DNA of 64,000 nucleotides from Bacteroidales bacterium (GTDB lineage Bacteria > Bacteroidota > Bacteroidia > Bacteroidales > UBA932). The position numbers were made by a program, and so were the translations under genes. Under the pieces are notes generated by a model, which did not search any database, had not been told where the DNA came from, and worked only from the letters and a program-made list of their open reading frames with translations. Positions 43,598 through 52,392 of this stretch are shown one piece after another. The stretch is from positions 1-64,000 of the forward strand of contig JAFSPG010000016.1 of NCBI GenBank assembly GCA_017443025.1, in the 5' to 3' direction. Numbering within the stretch: the first letter of the stretch is position 1; every line of letters starts with the position of its first letter.

Positions 43598-44653
43598 ATG
43601 GAAAAGGTTAAACTTCTGGGGATGAACCCCGCCGAATTGAAGGAAGTGGCGCTCGAAGCCGGCCTTCCGGCATTTGCCGGAAAGCAGCTGGCCCAGTGGC
43701 TCTACGGGCGGAAAGTCCGTTCAATAGAAGAAATGACCAACATCTCCAAGGCCGGCCGCGAAAAGCTCTCCGAAAAATATGAGGTTGGCGTAATCGAGCC
43801 CTCCGAAGTATTCGAATCTTCTGACGGCACCAGGAAGTATCTTTTCCCTGTCACCTGCGCTCTAAGCAAATCGCCTGTGGCTCCTGTCGAAAGCAGCATG
43901 GTCGAAGCCGTGATGATTCCCGACGACGATCGCCGGACTCTCTGCGTCTCTTCCCAGGCCGGCTGCAAGATGGGCTGCAAGTTCTGCATGACGGGCCGCC
44001 AGGGCTTCCACGGACATCTGTCCGCCGCTGACATTCTTTCGCAGTTTCTCGCTGTCGATGAGTCGGCAGAGCTCAGCAATGCCGTTTTCATGGGAATGGG
44101 GGAGCCTCTCGACAATTACGACAATGTGATGCGGGCGATAGAGGTGCTGACCGCCGACTGGGGTTTTGCCTGGAGCCCGAAGAGAATCACTCTTTCGACC
44201 ATCGGCGTAATGCCTCAGCTCGGGCGCTTCCTCCAGGAGGGCCGCTGCCATCTTGCAGTGAGCCTGCACGATCCTTTGCCTGAGGAGAGAGAGTCGATAA
44301 TGCCCGTGCAAAAGACCTTCCCTGTCGAAAAGGTGCTATCAGAAATCCGCAAGTACGATTTTTCCGGGCAGAGAAGGGTGAGCTTCGAATATACGATGTT
44401 CCGGGGCTTTAACGACGATAAGCGTCATGCCGATGCCCTGGTTCGCCTGCTTAAAGGCATTCCCTGCCGGGTTAACCTTATAAGATTCCACAAAATCCCC
44501 GATTTCCCTTACGAGACCAGCCCCGAACCTGTTATGGAAATGTTCCGTGACCGGCTTTCGGCCGCAGGCATTACCTGCACCATCCGGGCTTCTCGGGGCG
44601 AAGATATATTTGCCGCCTGCGGCCTACTGGCCGGAAGGCACGACAAACAATGA
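43598..44653 (+). CDS. rlmN: 23S rRNA (adenine(2503)-C(2))-methyltransferase
   Basis: 351 residues. Radical SAM enzyme: CKMGCKFC gives the 4Fe-4S ligands C123, C127 and C130; GMGEPLDNYDNV and the C-terminal CTIRASRGEDIFAACG with the methyl-carrying cysteine are present. Family starts (LLGMNPAELKEVALEAGLPAF) begin at residue 6, which supports the ATG at 43598 despite its closeness to the -7 box. Overlaps the patatin gene by 4 bp. Confidence 0.95.
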   Translation: MEKVKLLGMNPAELKEVALEAGLPAFAGKQLAQWLYGRKVRSIEEMTNISKAGREKLSEKYEVGVIEPSEVFESSDGTRKYLFPVTCALSKSPVAPVESSMVEAVMIPDDDRRTLCVSSQAGCKMGCKFCMTGRQGFHGHLSAADILSQFLAVDESAELSNAVFMGMGEPLDNYDNVMRAIEVLTADWGFAWSPKRITLSTIGVMPQLGRFLQEGRCHLAVSLHDPLPEERESIMPVQKTFPVEKVLSEIRKYDFSGQRRVSFEYTMFRGFNDDKRHADALVRLLKGIPCRVNLIRFHKIPDFPYETSPEPVMEMFRDRLSAAGITCTIRASRGEDIFAACGLLAGRHDKQ

Positions 44654-46905
44654 CTATGCGCAGAATCATCACATTTCTCGTAGCCCTGCTTGCTTGCGTA
44701 TCCGTATTTGCCGGATCATATCGCAGGGTCAGCCCTCAGAAGGACAGCATCAGCGTAGCCGCCATCCGGGCATATCTTGACGGTATCCGCGCCAAGCGTC
44801 CCACCGTGGCGTTGGTGCTCAGCGGCGGCGGGGCCAAAGGCGCCGCCGAGATTGGCGCCTTAAGGTATCTTGATTCACTTGCAATTCCCGTCGATATAGT
44901 CTTCGGTACCAGCATCGGAGGTCTTATCGGAGGAATGATCGCGACCGGATATACTCAGGCCGAGATGGAGAGCCTGATTCGCAGCCTTGACTGGCCATAT
45001 CTCATGACGGATATCCTTCAGCGTTGCTACAAAGCCTGCGAGCGCAAGGACGGAGAAATGATCACTCTGCCGTTCTACTATTCCAAAAGAGTTGACCCCG
45101 ACAGTCTGAGCCGTCTCAAAAGGATATCCAAGAGCCTGCCCCGAGGTATGATAAGGGGGCGCAACGTAAGTGCTCTTATCAGTTCCATTACCGTGGGGTA
45201 TCAAGACTCCACCAGTTTCCTTTCGCTACCTGTTCCTTTCGTAACGGTGGCCACTGACCTTCAATCCGGAAAGGCCAAGATATGGTACGGCGGACATCTC
45301 CACGCCGCTATGCGTTCCACAATGTCCATCCCTGGTGTCTTCGAGCCTGTAAGATATGATGACATGGTCCTTAGCGACGGAGGCCAGTTGAACAATTATC
45401 CCGTGGACCTGGCCCGCGAATGCGGCGCAGACATTGTCATCGGCATCGACCTCTCAGGAGGCAGTCAGGGGCTTGACAATGTACTGAACGTGATAATGAA
45501 TTCCATAAGCGTTTCGGCAGGGGAGACTTATGAGAAGAATGTAGCCATGACGGACATAAGCATTCACCCCGACCTGAAAGGCTATAATATGATGAGCTTT
45601 GATGCCCGGAGCGTGGATCTTATGATTGACAGGGGATATAAGGCGGCAAAGGCTATGTCCGATACCCTCCAGGGTATTTTGCGCCGCACCGGTCCTGCCC
45701 CGAAGGGCGCTGCGAACAGACTTGAAGCTACGAATCTCAACAATAGAAAAGTCAGGATTTCGGAGGTCAGGATTCTGGGCGTTTCGCCGGAGGAAGAAAA
45801 GTTCCTTCTCGGGAAGATCCGTAAATTCACCGGTCTTATGGGCAGAAAGGAGCTTGACGCCTGCGTTTCCATCCTTAACGGAACCGGAGTCTTTGAAACT
45901 GTGTCTGCCGAGCTTTCGGGCACCGAGGAGCCCTATAATCTTAGGCTGCACTGCCGCAGGGGCCCCGTACATGTTTTGGGCGCTTCTCTTAGGGCGGATG
46001 AAGAAGAGTATGTGGCGGCGCTGGTCCACGTTGGCCTTAATGTGGGCAGCCTCAGTGGTTCGTCTTTCCATGCGAAGGCAAAGGTTGGCGCTAATTCGAA
46101 TATCGATTTGCTTTACCGATATAAAAATCTTTCGGGCTTTTCTCTCGGTGTCGGAGCATATTACGGATACACGAGTCGGGCTGACTACCGCTTCGATGCC
46201 GTGCCGATGCATACCTTACGTACCGAGGCCTTCCTGGCGAATGCGAACAGCCGCCTGCTCAGCCTTCGTGCTGGAGCGCGGATGGAGTATTTCCGGATAA
46301 GGGAATTTGATTTTTCTAAGGGCTACGTTTCTGCTTTCGCCGATTGTGCCTTCGATTCTTTTGACGATGCTTATTTCCCCTCGTCCGGAGTTAAGCTGTC
46401 GGCTTCGTATGCCTTTACGCCGCTCAGTTTAAAGGGCGATTTCGATAAATTCCACACGGCAGCATTAAATGCTTCTGCGGCGCTGAGTCCCGCATCGTGG
46501 CTTACCATCGTGCCGTCGCTCGCCGGGCGCGCCGTTATCGGCGCCGCCGCTCCGCTTCCTTATACAAATCTCGCCGGAGGCTATATGGCCGGAAGATACC
46601 TTCCCCAGCAGCTTTCCTTCATGGGAATCAAGGGGGCGCAGATGTTCGACAGAGTTCTTGTTACCGGCCGCATCGATGCCCGCATCCGAATCTCCAGGTG
46701 GCATTACATTTCGGCAATTTACAATTGCCTGGCCGATGCTCCGACCGTAGAGTCGCTCGTTAAGGGCTCCGGCAGCTGGCTCAGCCACGGCGCCGCCCTG
46801 GAGTATGGCCTCCATACCCTTGCCGGCCCCGTCCGCGCCGGCCTCTGCTGGTCCGACCTCACCCACCGCCTCGGCCTCTACATCAGCGTAGGATATAACT
46901 TCTAA
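44650..46905 (+). CDS. Patatin-like phospholipase with C-terminal outer-membrane beta-barrel
   Basis: 751 residues. Signal peptide (MRRIITFLVALLACVSVFAG after the ATG at 44656). Patatin domain: oxyanion loop SGGGAKG (58-64), nucleophile elbow GTSIGG with S88, and DGG with D243 completing the Ser-Asp dyad. Then a POTRA-like linker (about 370-440) and a BamA/FhaC-like 16-strand barrel to the terminal GLYISVGYNF, with an aromatic last residue as in outer-membrane proteins. This is the PlpD-type autotransporter family, here in its Bacteroidota form. Expected to anchor a lipase in the outer membrane. Confidence 0.9.
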   Translation: MTMRRIITFLVALLACVSVFAGSYRRVSPQKDSISVAAIRAYLDGIRAKRPTVALVLSGGGAKGAAEIGALRYLDSLAIPVDIVFGTSIGGLIGGMIATGYTQAEMESLIRSLDWPYLMTDILQRCYKACERKDGEMITLPFYYSKRVDPDSLSRLKRISKSLPRGMIRGRNVSALISSITVGYQDSTSFLSLPVPFVTVATDLQSGKAKIWYGGHLHAAMRSTMSIPGVFEPVRYDDMVLSDGGQLNNYPVDLARECGADIVIGIDLSGGSQGLDNVLNVIMNSISVSAGETYEKNVAMTDISIHPDLKGYNMMSFDARSVDLMIDRGYKAAKAMSDTLQGILRRTGPAPKGAANRLEATNLNNRKVRISEVRILGVSPEEEKFLLGKIRKFTGLMGRKELDACVSILNGTGVFETVSAELSGTEEPYNLRLHCRRGPVHVLGASLRADEEEYVAALVHVGLNVGSLSGSSFHAKAKVGANSNIDLLYRYKNLSGFSLGVGAYYGYTSRADYRFDAVPMHTLRTEAFLANANSRLLSLRAGARMEYFRIREFDFSKGYVSAFADCAFDSFDDAYFPSSGVKLSASYAFTPLSLKGDFDKFHTAALNASAALSPASWLTIVPSLAGRAVIGAAAPLPYTNLAGGYMAGRYLPQQLSFMGIKGAQMFDRVLVTGRIDARIRISRWHYISAIYNCLADAPTVESLVKGSGSWLSHGAALEYGLHTLAGPVRAGLCWSDLTHRLGLYISVGYNF

Positions 46906-46968
46906 ATCCGGCTACCCCTTCGTGGCAGGGCTTTCCGGCAGGGGCTCGGTCCATTCTCGCAGCCCGCG

Positions 46969-48354
46969 TCATCTGCTTTGCAGATAACTTGTCTGCTGCG
47001 GCTGAGGTCGCCCCTCGCCGCCAAGCCCTGCCATCTCCCTTCCTGTCATTTCGAAGCGAATCACATCCGAGGTGGTGGCCGACGGGGTAAAGACGTCTGG
47101 GGATAACTCGCGAAGCCGGGATTCAATGATATCTATGAAGAGGGGAGCGACACCATTCGATGTCGCCAGTACCCTGAAGTCTCGGAGAGCGTCCTTGACC
47201 TTTTTGATGTACTTCGCGGGATTCTTGATGTCGTTCTGGGCTGCGAAAGCCATGAGGTCGGAGGTGGTGATATCTTCATATTTTCCCCGGATGGAGAACT
47301 CGTGATGCTTCTCGGGCGCTGTGGCGTTCTTCAGAATGAAGCAGAGATCATAAGCAGGGGAGAGATGCCAGGACCCGTCTTTCTCCATGATGAAGGAGAA
47401 ATTCTTGGCATGGTCGTCAGTATTGTTGGAAAGGATGTTGAACACCATCCGCAGGTATAGCTCATTTAGCTCATCATGGGGGATGGAGATCTGCCTGCAT
47501 GTGGAAAAAAGGTCCTCATAGCAATATGCTTCAGGATTGACTGCGGCGAGGGTCTGGGTGAAAACTTTCTCCCCGTTGCGACGGTCAAACCGTTCGGTCA
47601 GGAAATGATGGATGCCTTCCACTTCGATCAGGCGTGATGGCATCATCGTGATTCCGGCACGGTCAGCTAGATCGTACCATGTCTGCTCTATCTCTGATTG
47701 GCAGAACTCAGGGGTATTGAACTTGAGGATATAATACTTCCTATCTTCCCTTACGGATGTCTGACCGGAGAATATGTTTCTCCCTCCATCCATAGCGATA
47801 ATTGCTTTCTTGAACCGTCCGCCAGCGGATGTGCCGACAGCCATCAGTGCTTTCTGTGTAAGCGTCTCTTCTGGGGAAATGATGGCATTCTCACGATCCT
47901 TCTCAATCTTCTTCGCTAATTCATATAGTTTCGGGATCATCAGCTTTTCATTGGCGCTGAAGGCTTCTTCGCTGCAAGGGGTAAATTCAAGAGCACCCAT
48001 GGCGCGGCTGCCTACGAAAGAAAGTTTAGCGAGAGGAGTCTTATCTTTCGCATGGTAATGATGGTCGGCGAACCACTGGTCGAAAAGGGTATTGCCCCAA
48101 TCATCGGGGAGGGAATCCGCAATGAAGGGCGGGAGCTTCTGGTATTTTACGGAATCCGTGTTGCCATAGATTGCGAAACGGGCTGTGGAACTTTTGGACG
48201 AAGCGGTCAGGGGCGCAATGTCCATCCCTGAAGCAAGATATTCGTGTGAAAAGAAAAAATAGGAGTTTCCCTTTGCCGGATTCCAGCAAAGTTGCCCAAT
48301 CTCCTGCCCCCAGAGCATGACACTCAGGCGGCCCTTGTCTATATTCCTAGCCAT
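46969..48354 (-). CDS. hipA: HipA family serine/threonine kinase toxin
   Basis: 461 residues. N-terminal couple-HipA domain, then the kinase: a Gly-rich loop in VGTSAGGRFKKA, lysine in KYYILKF, catalytic NTDDHAKNFSF and the metal motif LSPAYDL. HipA kinases inactivate glutamyl-tRNA synthetase or related targets and cause growth arrest. It overlaps the antitoxin gene by 8 bp. The last roughly 30 residues (VIRFEMTGREMAGLGG...) are coded by a fragment of dispersed repeat B (47043-47060), so the natural end was probably near SRLRELSPDV. Confidence 0.9.
   Translation of the reverse strand: MARNIDKGRLSVMLWGQEIGQLCWNPAKGNSYFFFSHEYLASGMDIAPLTASSKSSTARFAIYGNTDSVKYQKLPPFIADSLPDDWGNTLFDQWFADHHYHAKDKTPLAKLSFVGSRAMGALEFTPCSEEAFSANEKLMIPKLYELAKKIEKDRENAIISPEETLTQKALMAVGTSAGGRFKKAIIAMDGGRNIFSGQTSVREDRKYYILKFNTPEFCQSEIEQTWYDLADRAGITMMPSRLIEVEGIHHFLTERFDRRNGEKVFTQTLAAVNPEAYCYEDLFSTCRQISIPHDELNELYLRMVFNILSNNTDDHAKNFSFIMEKDGSWHLSPAYDLCFILKNATAPEKHHEFSIRGKYEDITTSDLMAFAAQNDIKNPAKYIKKVKDALRDFRVLATSNGVAPLFIDIIESRLRELSPDVFTPSATTSDVIRFEMTGREMAGLGGEGRPQPQQTSYLQSR
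47043..47060 (-). repeat. Fragment of dispersed repeat B inside hipA
   Basis: CTGTCATTTCGAAGCGAA matches the left end of repeat B (48959-49001). Read on the minus strand it gives the RFEMTG residues of the HipA tail. Confidence 0.5.
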
Positions 48355-48655
48355 TGTTCTTCCTCCTTACTCTTTGTTGCTGATGCTCAGAAGCCGTCAG
48401 GTAGGGATTTTCGGGCTGTTCCGGAATTAAATCATCGAAGCGGTCAAGAAGGCCAACCTGCCGGAGCAGGGCCATCAGGTTAGTGATGTTCATATTCGTA
48501 ATAGAGCCCGTCTCGAACTTATGTATAGTGGAAACGGAAACTCCGGCCGACACAGCTAAATCACCCTGGGAAAGATTCATCATTAATCTGTAATCCTTGA
48601 ACCTCAGTCCAAGCAGTTGCAGTATTTGAGTGTTTGAATACTTTTTTAAGTCCAT
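48347..48655 (-). CDS. hipB: HipB-like XRE antitoxin
   Basis: 102 residues. Helix-turn-helix LRFKDYRLMMNLSQGDLAVSAGVSVSTIHKFETGSI (about 16-52) of the Cro/C1 type, then a short tail (PENPYLTASEHQQQ) that would contact HipA. First gene of the hipBA unit. An inverted repeat GCATCA-8 nt-TGATGC (48659-48678) directly upstream, touching the -7 box, is the likely autoregulatory operator. Confidence 0.88.
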   Translation of the reverse strand: MDLKKYSNTQILQLLGLRFKDYRLMMNLSQGDLAVSAGVSVSTIHKFETGSITNMNITNLMALLRQVGLLDRFDDLIPEQPENPYLTASEHQQQRVRRKNNG

Positions 48656-48658
48656 AAC

Positions 48659-48685
48659 GCATCAGTCTTTGTTGATGCAAATGTA
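48659..48685 (-). promoter_or_regulatory. hipBA promoter with overlapping operator
   Basis: Minus-strand -7 box TACATTTG (48678-48685). Operator-like GCATCA (48659-48664) and TGATGC (48673-48678) lie between the box and the hipB ATG at 48655. Confidence 0.65.
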
Positions 48686-48751
48686 ATAAGTTATAGATAA
48701 AATACAAAATTTATTATTAAACTTTATTATATTATATTTTAACTTGTAATT

Positions 48752-48899
48752 CAGGGTGGAAGTCCAAAAATATCGTTTTTGTGACGCGCAGGCCGCTTGG
48801 TCATGTTGCAGTTGGACCTTCGCGAAGCGGGAAAAAGTTTTCTCGGGCAGAAAAAATGCCCTCGAAACTCTTTTTCCCTCTTCTCCACCATTCCCACGC
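48752..48899 (+). repeat. Dispersed palindromic repeat A, copy 2
   Basis: 148 bp from CAGGGTGGAAGTCC to CCATTCCCACGC. It contains GTGACGCGCAGGC, CTTCGCGAAGCGGG and the hairpin core GGGAAAAAG...CTTTTTCCC around CTCGGGCA-GAAAAAA-TGCCCTCGA. Copy 3 (53021-53169) is its near-match in inverted orientation. Forms the left boundary of the AT-rich island. Confidence 0.85.
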
Positions 48900-48958
48900 G
48901 CCCGCAAACCCAACTGCTTTCTAACTTTGTCATTCTAGCAAGGTAGAATAACCACCCC

Positions 48959-49001
48959 TGTCATTTCGAGCGGAGGCCGTGATGCCGTAGTCGAGAAATC
49001 T
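48959..49001 (+). repeat. Dispersed repeat B, copy 1
   Basis: TGTCATTTCGAGCGGAGG ... GTCGAGAAATCT, an imperfect palindromic sequence of a kind often found interspersed in Bacteroidota genomes. The inverted counterpart is at 52967-53009. Follows repeat A after 59 bp. Confidence 0.7.
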
Positions 49002-49053
49002 CCCTCCGCCAGCGCAAACGCGCTCCGTCATTTTGTTTTCCCGAGAAAATGCT

Positions 49054-49061
49054 TACATTTG
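49054..49061 (+). promoter_or_regulatory. -7 box upstream of structured leader 2
   Basis: TACATTTG, followed by the hairpin GCAGGGG...CCCCCTGC (49066-49100). Confidence 0.6.
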
Positions 49062-49067
49062 CAATTG

Positions 49068-49310
49068 CAGGGGCAGTGTACTCCAACGAGTTACCCCCTG
49101 CGGACATATTTAGATGAAAGTGTTTTCGTCTAATCCTTGCAGGAAATCTGGTAAATTTCAAGTGTTCAGGGATAGGCAATTACATTCATCACCTAGTCTG
49201 ATATTTAGTGCCATTCGGCGCCGATATCATACAGGTGTGGAGTGTTGTTTATTTGAACACGGCTTACCAGAGCCTCCTGCAGATAAACGAAATGCTCCAC
49301 ACTTTCTTTA
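49068..49310 (+). ncRNA. Structured leader or small RNA, copy 2
   Basis: Stem 1 GTGTGGAG (49235-49242) with CTCCACAC (49295-49302). Stem 2 GTTTATTTG (49247-49255) with CAGATAAAC (49280-49288). Inner hairpin GGCT/AGCC (49261-49264 with 49271-49274) containing CCAGAGCC. Tail TTTCTTTA. Upstream hairpins: GCAGGGG/CCCCTGC, TTAGATGAAA/TTTTCGTCTAA and TGATAT/ATATCA. The layout equals copy 1 (41849-41928), with five of nine stem 2 pairs exchanged in a compensating way. It ends 52 nt before the start of the small gene at 49355. Family unknown. Confidence 0.55.
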
Positions 49311-49354
49311 TACCCACCACCCTCAGGAGCAGGGGTGCTATACAGAACAATGTT

Positions 49355-49690
49355 ATGCCACGAGTAATTGACCCCGCCAGAATCATTAAAGCCTTTTTAA
49401 CTCAAAATGGTTATAAACCAGAAGATCCGGAAACCAGTAATGGGATAGTACTAGCGGCCTCTGCCTTGCTAAATGAATTGGAAGAAATTGAGGATATGGA
49501 ACGTGAAGGTTATAGCTGGTCTCAGGATTATTCATCAAAAAGCAAACTTGAAATTATTGTTGACGTAGTTAATCAGGTTAGGTATGATATAGGGTTTGAT
49601 AATGACGCGCCAGAGCTCATAAAACGCGACATAATTTCAAAATGCGAATACCTTGAGAGTAATAACATAAGCTACCACTTTATCAAATAG
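49355..49690 (+). CDS. Small protein of unknown function downstream of leader 2
   Basis: 111 residues from ATG 49355 (MPRVIDPARI). An upstream in-frame extension would run through the structured RNA and is rejected. Mostly helical, acidic (LLNELEEIEDMEREG), with YSWSQDYSSKSKLEIIVDVVNQVRYDIGFD in the middle. No signal peptide or membrane helix. No family recognised. AT-rich codon use like the next two genes. 47 nt before the Ig-repeat lipoprotein gene, so possibly co-transcribed. Confidence 0.6.
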   Translation: MPRVIDPARIIKAFLTQNGYKPEDPETSNGIVLAASALLNELEEIEDMEREGYSWSQDYSSKSKLEIIVDVVNQVRYDIGFDNDAPELIKRDIISKCEYLESNNISYHFIK

Positions 49691-49737
49691 GTATGGGCTG
49701 AGTTGTTCAACATCGATAACAAAAACAGATTATTGAA

Positions 49738-52371
49738 ATGATGAGAAAGTTATATTTGTTAAGCATCTTAATTGTGTTATTTTGTTCTTGCGGGAAAGAT
49801 CAGGGAGAAGAGGAGAAACCTGAAATCGCTGTTACATCAATTACTCTCAGCCAGCCATCAGTTGATATCATTGAGGGTGAGATCATACAGCTAACAGTTA
49901 CGATTTTGCCATCCAATGCTTCAGATAAGACCGTCATCTGGAAATCCAGTAATGTGACTGTCGCTTCAGTTGACGAGAATGGCCATGTGAAGGCGATGAA
50001 AGTTGGACAGGCAATAATCACAGCAAAGGCGGGGAATAAAACCGCAGAATGCACAGTAACGGTTTCCCCTAAACGGATTGATGTGACGATGTTGTTGTTA
50101 AACAAGACAGAACTATCAATGATAGTCGGCGAAGAATATCCGTTGGTGGCGACTATCGTCCCGGAAAATGCTACAGAGCGTACTATCCAATGGAGTACAT
50201 CGGCCCCTGAGATCGCTACGGTTGATAACGGGAAAGTAACGGCAGTTAAAGAAGGTTTCGCAAAGATAGTTGCCTATGTTGATGGTAAAACGGCAGAATG
50301 CAGTGTTACCATTGATTATATTCCTGTACAAAGCATCACTCTTGCCCCGTCTGACCTCACTCTATATGAGGGAGAGGAGCATACTCTTTCAGCCACAATT
50401 ACACCAGAGAATGCCACATACCAAAGTGTTCTATGGAGTACAACTGACGATAAGATAGCTAACGTCGAAAACGGGAAAGTCGTGGCAATAAAAAAGGGCT
50501 CTGCAAAAATCAAGGGTGAGGCAAATGGCAAGACTGCGGAATGCCAGGTAGAGGTTTTGTCATCCGTGGCTAACATTTCTCTTGACAAGAATGAACTAGG
50601 TATGAAGGTCGGCGATACGCAAACGCTGAATGCAGTCATAACGCCCGAAGATGCCACCCTCCGAGAAAGCCTGGTTTGGGCTTCTTCTGATGAAAATGTA
50701 GTTATTGTCGATCAAAGCGGTAAGGTTGATGCCATTAAAGAGGGGACCGCTACAGTTTCCGTAAGTGTTGAAGGAAAGAAAGCAGAATGTGTCATAACTG
50801 TTGACTACGTACACGTATCATCAATCGATCTAAGTCAGACAGAAGCGACCCTCTTCATTGGAGATGCTCTAACACTTACGGCGACTCTTAACCCGAGTAA
50901 TGTAACGTACAATACTATTGAATGGACGTCATCCGATGAAAATGTAGTTGTCGTATCCGGAAACGGACAAGTAAGTGCAGTCGGCAAAGGCTCAGCTATA
51001 GTCTCGGCCAAGTCTGACGGGAAAGAAGCATCATGCTCCTTTACTGTATTAGTTCCTCTTACTGGTTTATCCTTCGACCAGAACAGTTTAACATTATCAA
51101 ATGGGAATACTACTACACTATCAGTTGTCAAAACACCGGCAGATGCCAGCATTAAGGGTGAAATAGTCTGGAACTCCTCGAATCCTTCTGTTGCAACAGT
51201 TTCTCAGGAAGGCGTGATTTCGGCCATAAATAAAGGTACTACGGATATTACTGCAACTGCAGATGGATTCACGGCCACCTGCACAATAAATGTGATAATT
51301 CCAGTGAATTCAGTATCTCTGAATAAAACAGAGCTTTCCCTTGCGGAGGGTTACTCTGAAACGATCACAGCTACAGTTTTACCAGATGATGCTTCGGATA
51401 AAACTGTGACATGGACTTCGAGTGACCAGTCTGTAGCCACTGTTGAAGACGGTAAGATCTGCGCCATAAAAGAAGGTGAAACTACCATTACCGCAAGGGC
51501 TGGAGAAATAGCTGCCACCTGCAAGGTCACAGTAACAAAGAAAATTGATGTTGCCATGATCATGCTTGACAACACCCAACTATCCATGAATTGGTGTGAT
51601 GAGAAAAAACTAACGGCAACTATAGTCCCCGCAAATGCTACTGAACAAAACATTCAGTGGAGTACTTCAAACCCTAATGTTGCAACGGTGGAGAATGGCT
51701 TGATTAGTGCCGTCTGGGAAGGGTCAACCACCATAGTAGCATACATAGATGGGAAAACCGCTCAATGTGCAGTGGAAATATATGTTTCTTTCCCTGAATA
51801 TGTTGACCTCGGTTTGTCAGTAAAATGGGCAACACGAAATCTCGGCGCATCTCTCCCTCCCGATTACGGCGATTATTACGCTTGGGGAGAAATTGAGACC
51901 AAGGGTAATTATTCAGATGAGACTTATAAGTGGGGAAGTTGGAGCAACGTTACCAAATATAATAATGATTCTTATTATGGAATAGTTGATAATAAGACGG
52001 TGTTGGAAGCTGAGGATGATGTTGCCCATGTCAAACTCGGTGGGAATTGGAGAATGCCCACGAAGAGTGAGTTCGATGAATTGATAACAACAAGGAATAA
52101 TTCAAATTATAAATGGGAATGGAAGCAGATAAACGGTCACAATGGTTGGATGATTAAATACCTAGTAAATGGTCAGAGCATTTTTTTACCTGCTACTGGC
52201 GAGTGGTATCACACATCACTTCTTTGGGTCGGTACCGACGGTATCTACTGGTCTTCTTCCCTCCATACGGGCGGGGCTGCTTGGAATGCAGTCTTCGGTT
52301 CGGAGGGCTCGCACACTACTTCTCGTGGCCGCTGCTTCGGAGAATCCGTCCGTCCAGTCTTGGATAATTAA
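49738..52371 (+). CDS. Ig-like (Big_2) repeat surface lipoprotein with lectin-like C-terminus
   Basis: 877 residues. Lipoprotein signal ending LFCSCGK. Eight Big_2 domains of about 82 residues follow, each with a motif like SITLS...L..G....L.ATI.P..A....V.W.SS...VA.V..G.V.A...G.A.I.A...GKTA.C.V.V. From about residue 685 comes a C-terminal domain of the FISUMP/DUF1566 C-type-lectin-like kind (YVDLGLSVKWATRNLGA, WGEIE, GGNWRMPTKSEFDEL, SIFLPATGEW, YWSSS, SVRPV). The stalk would hold the lectin-like tip off the cell surface. The last roughly 170 nt are adenine-poor and GC-rich compared with the rest of the gene, as in targets of diversity-generating retroelements. No reverse transcriptase or template repeat is in the window. 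Confidence 0.85.
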   Translation: MMRKLYLLSILIVLFCSCGKDQGEEEKPEIAVTSITLSQPSVDIIEGEIIQLTVTILPSNASDKTVIWKSSNVTVASVDENGHVKAMKVGQAIITAKAGNKTAECTVTVSPKRIDVTMLLLNKTELSMIVGEEYPLVATIVPENATERTIQWSTSAPEIATVDNGKVTAVKEGFAKIVAYVDGKTAECSVTIDYIPVQSITLAPSDLTLYEGEEHTLSATITPENATYQSVLWSTTDDKIANVENGKVVAIKKGSAKIKGEANGKTAECQVEVLSSVANISLDKNELGMKVGDTQTLNAVITPEDATLRESLVWASSDENVVIVDQSGKVDAIKEGTATVSVSVEGKKAECVITVDYVHVSSIDLSQTEATLFIGDALTLTATLNPSNVTYNTIEWTSSDENVVVVSGNGQVSAVGKGSAIVSAKSDGKEASCSFTVLVPLTGLSFDQNSLTLSNGNTTTLSVVKTPADASIKGEIVWNSSNPSVATVSQEGVISAINKGTTDITATADGFTATCTINVIIPVNSVSLNKTELSLAEGYSETITATVLPDDASDKTVTWTSSDQSVATVEDGKICAIKEGETTITARAGEIAATCKVTVTKKIDVAMIMLDNTQLSMNWCDEKKLTATIVPANATEQNIQWSTSNPNVATVENGLISAVWEGSTTIVAYIDGKTAQCAVEIYVSFPEYVDLGLSVKWATRNLGASLPPDYGDYYAWGEIETKGNYSDETYKWGSWSNVTKYNNDSYYGIVDNKTVLEAEDDVAHVKLGGNWRMPTKSEFDELITTRNNSNYKWEWKQINGHNGWMIKYLVNGQSIFLPATGEWYHTSLLWVGTDGIYWSSSLHTGGAAWNAVFGSEGSHTTSRGRCFGESVRPVLDN

Positions 52372-52392
52372 TCACTTTAACCAAATTTGTGT

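Noticed and set aside
42423-43625. 400-codon open frame on the plus strand opposite recA
   Set aside because: Mirror of the conserved recA frame caused by codon bias; no recognised protein motif, no own promoter, recA is certain.
49738-52371. CRISPR array suspected from regular spacing in this gene
   Set aside because: The periodicity of about 246 bp comes from repeated Big_2 protein domains; the DNA repeats are not near-identical and no cas genes are present.
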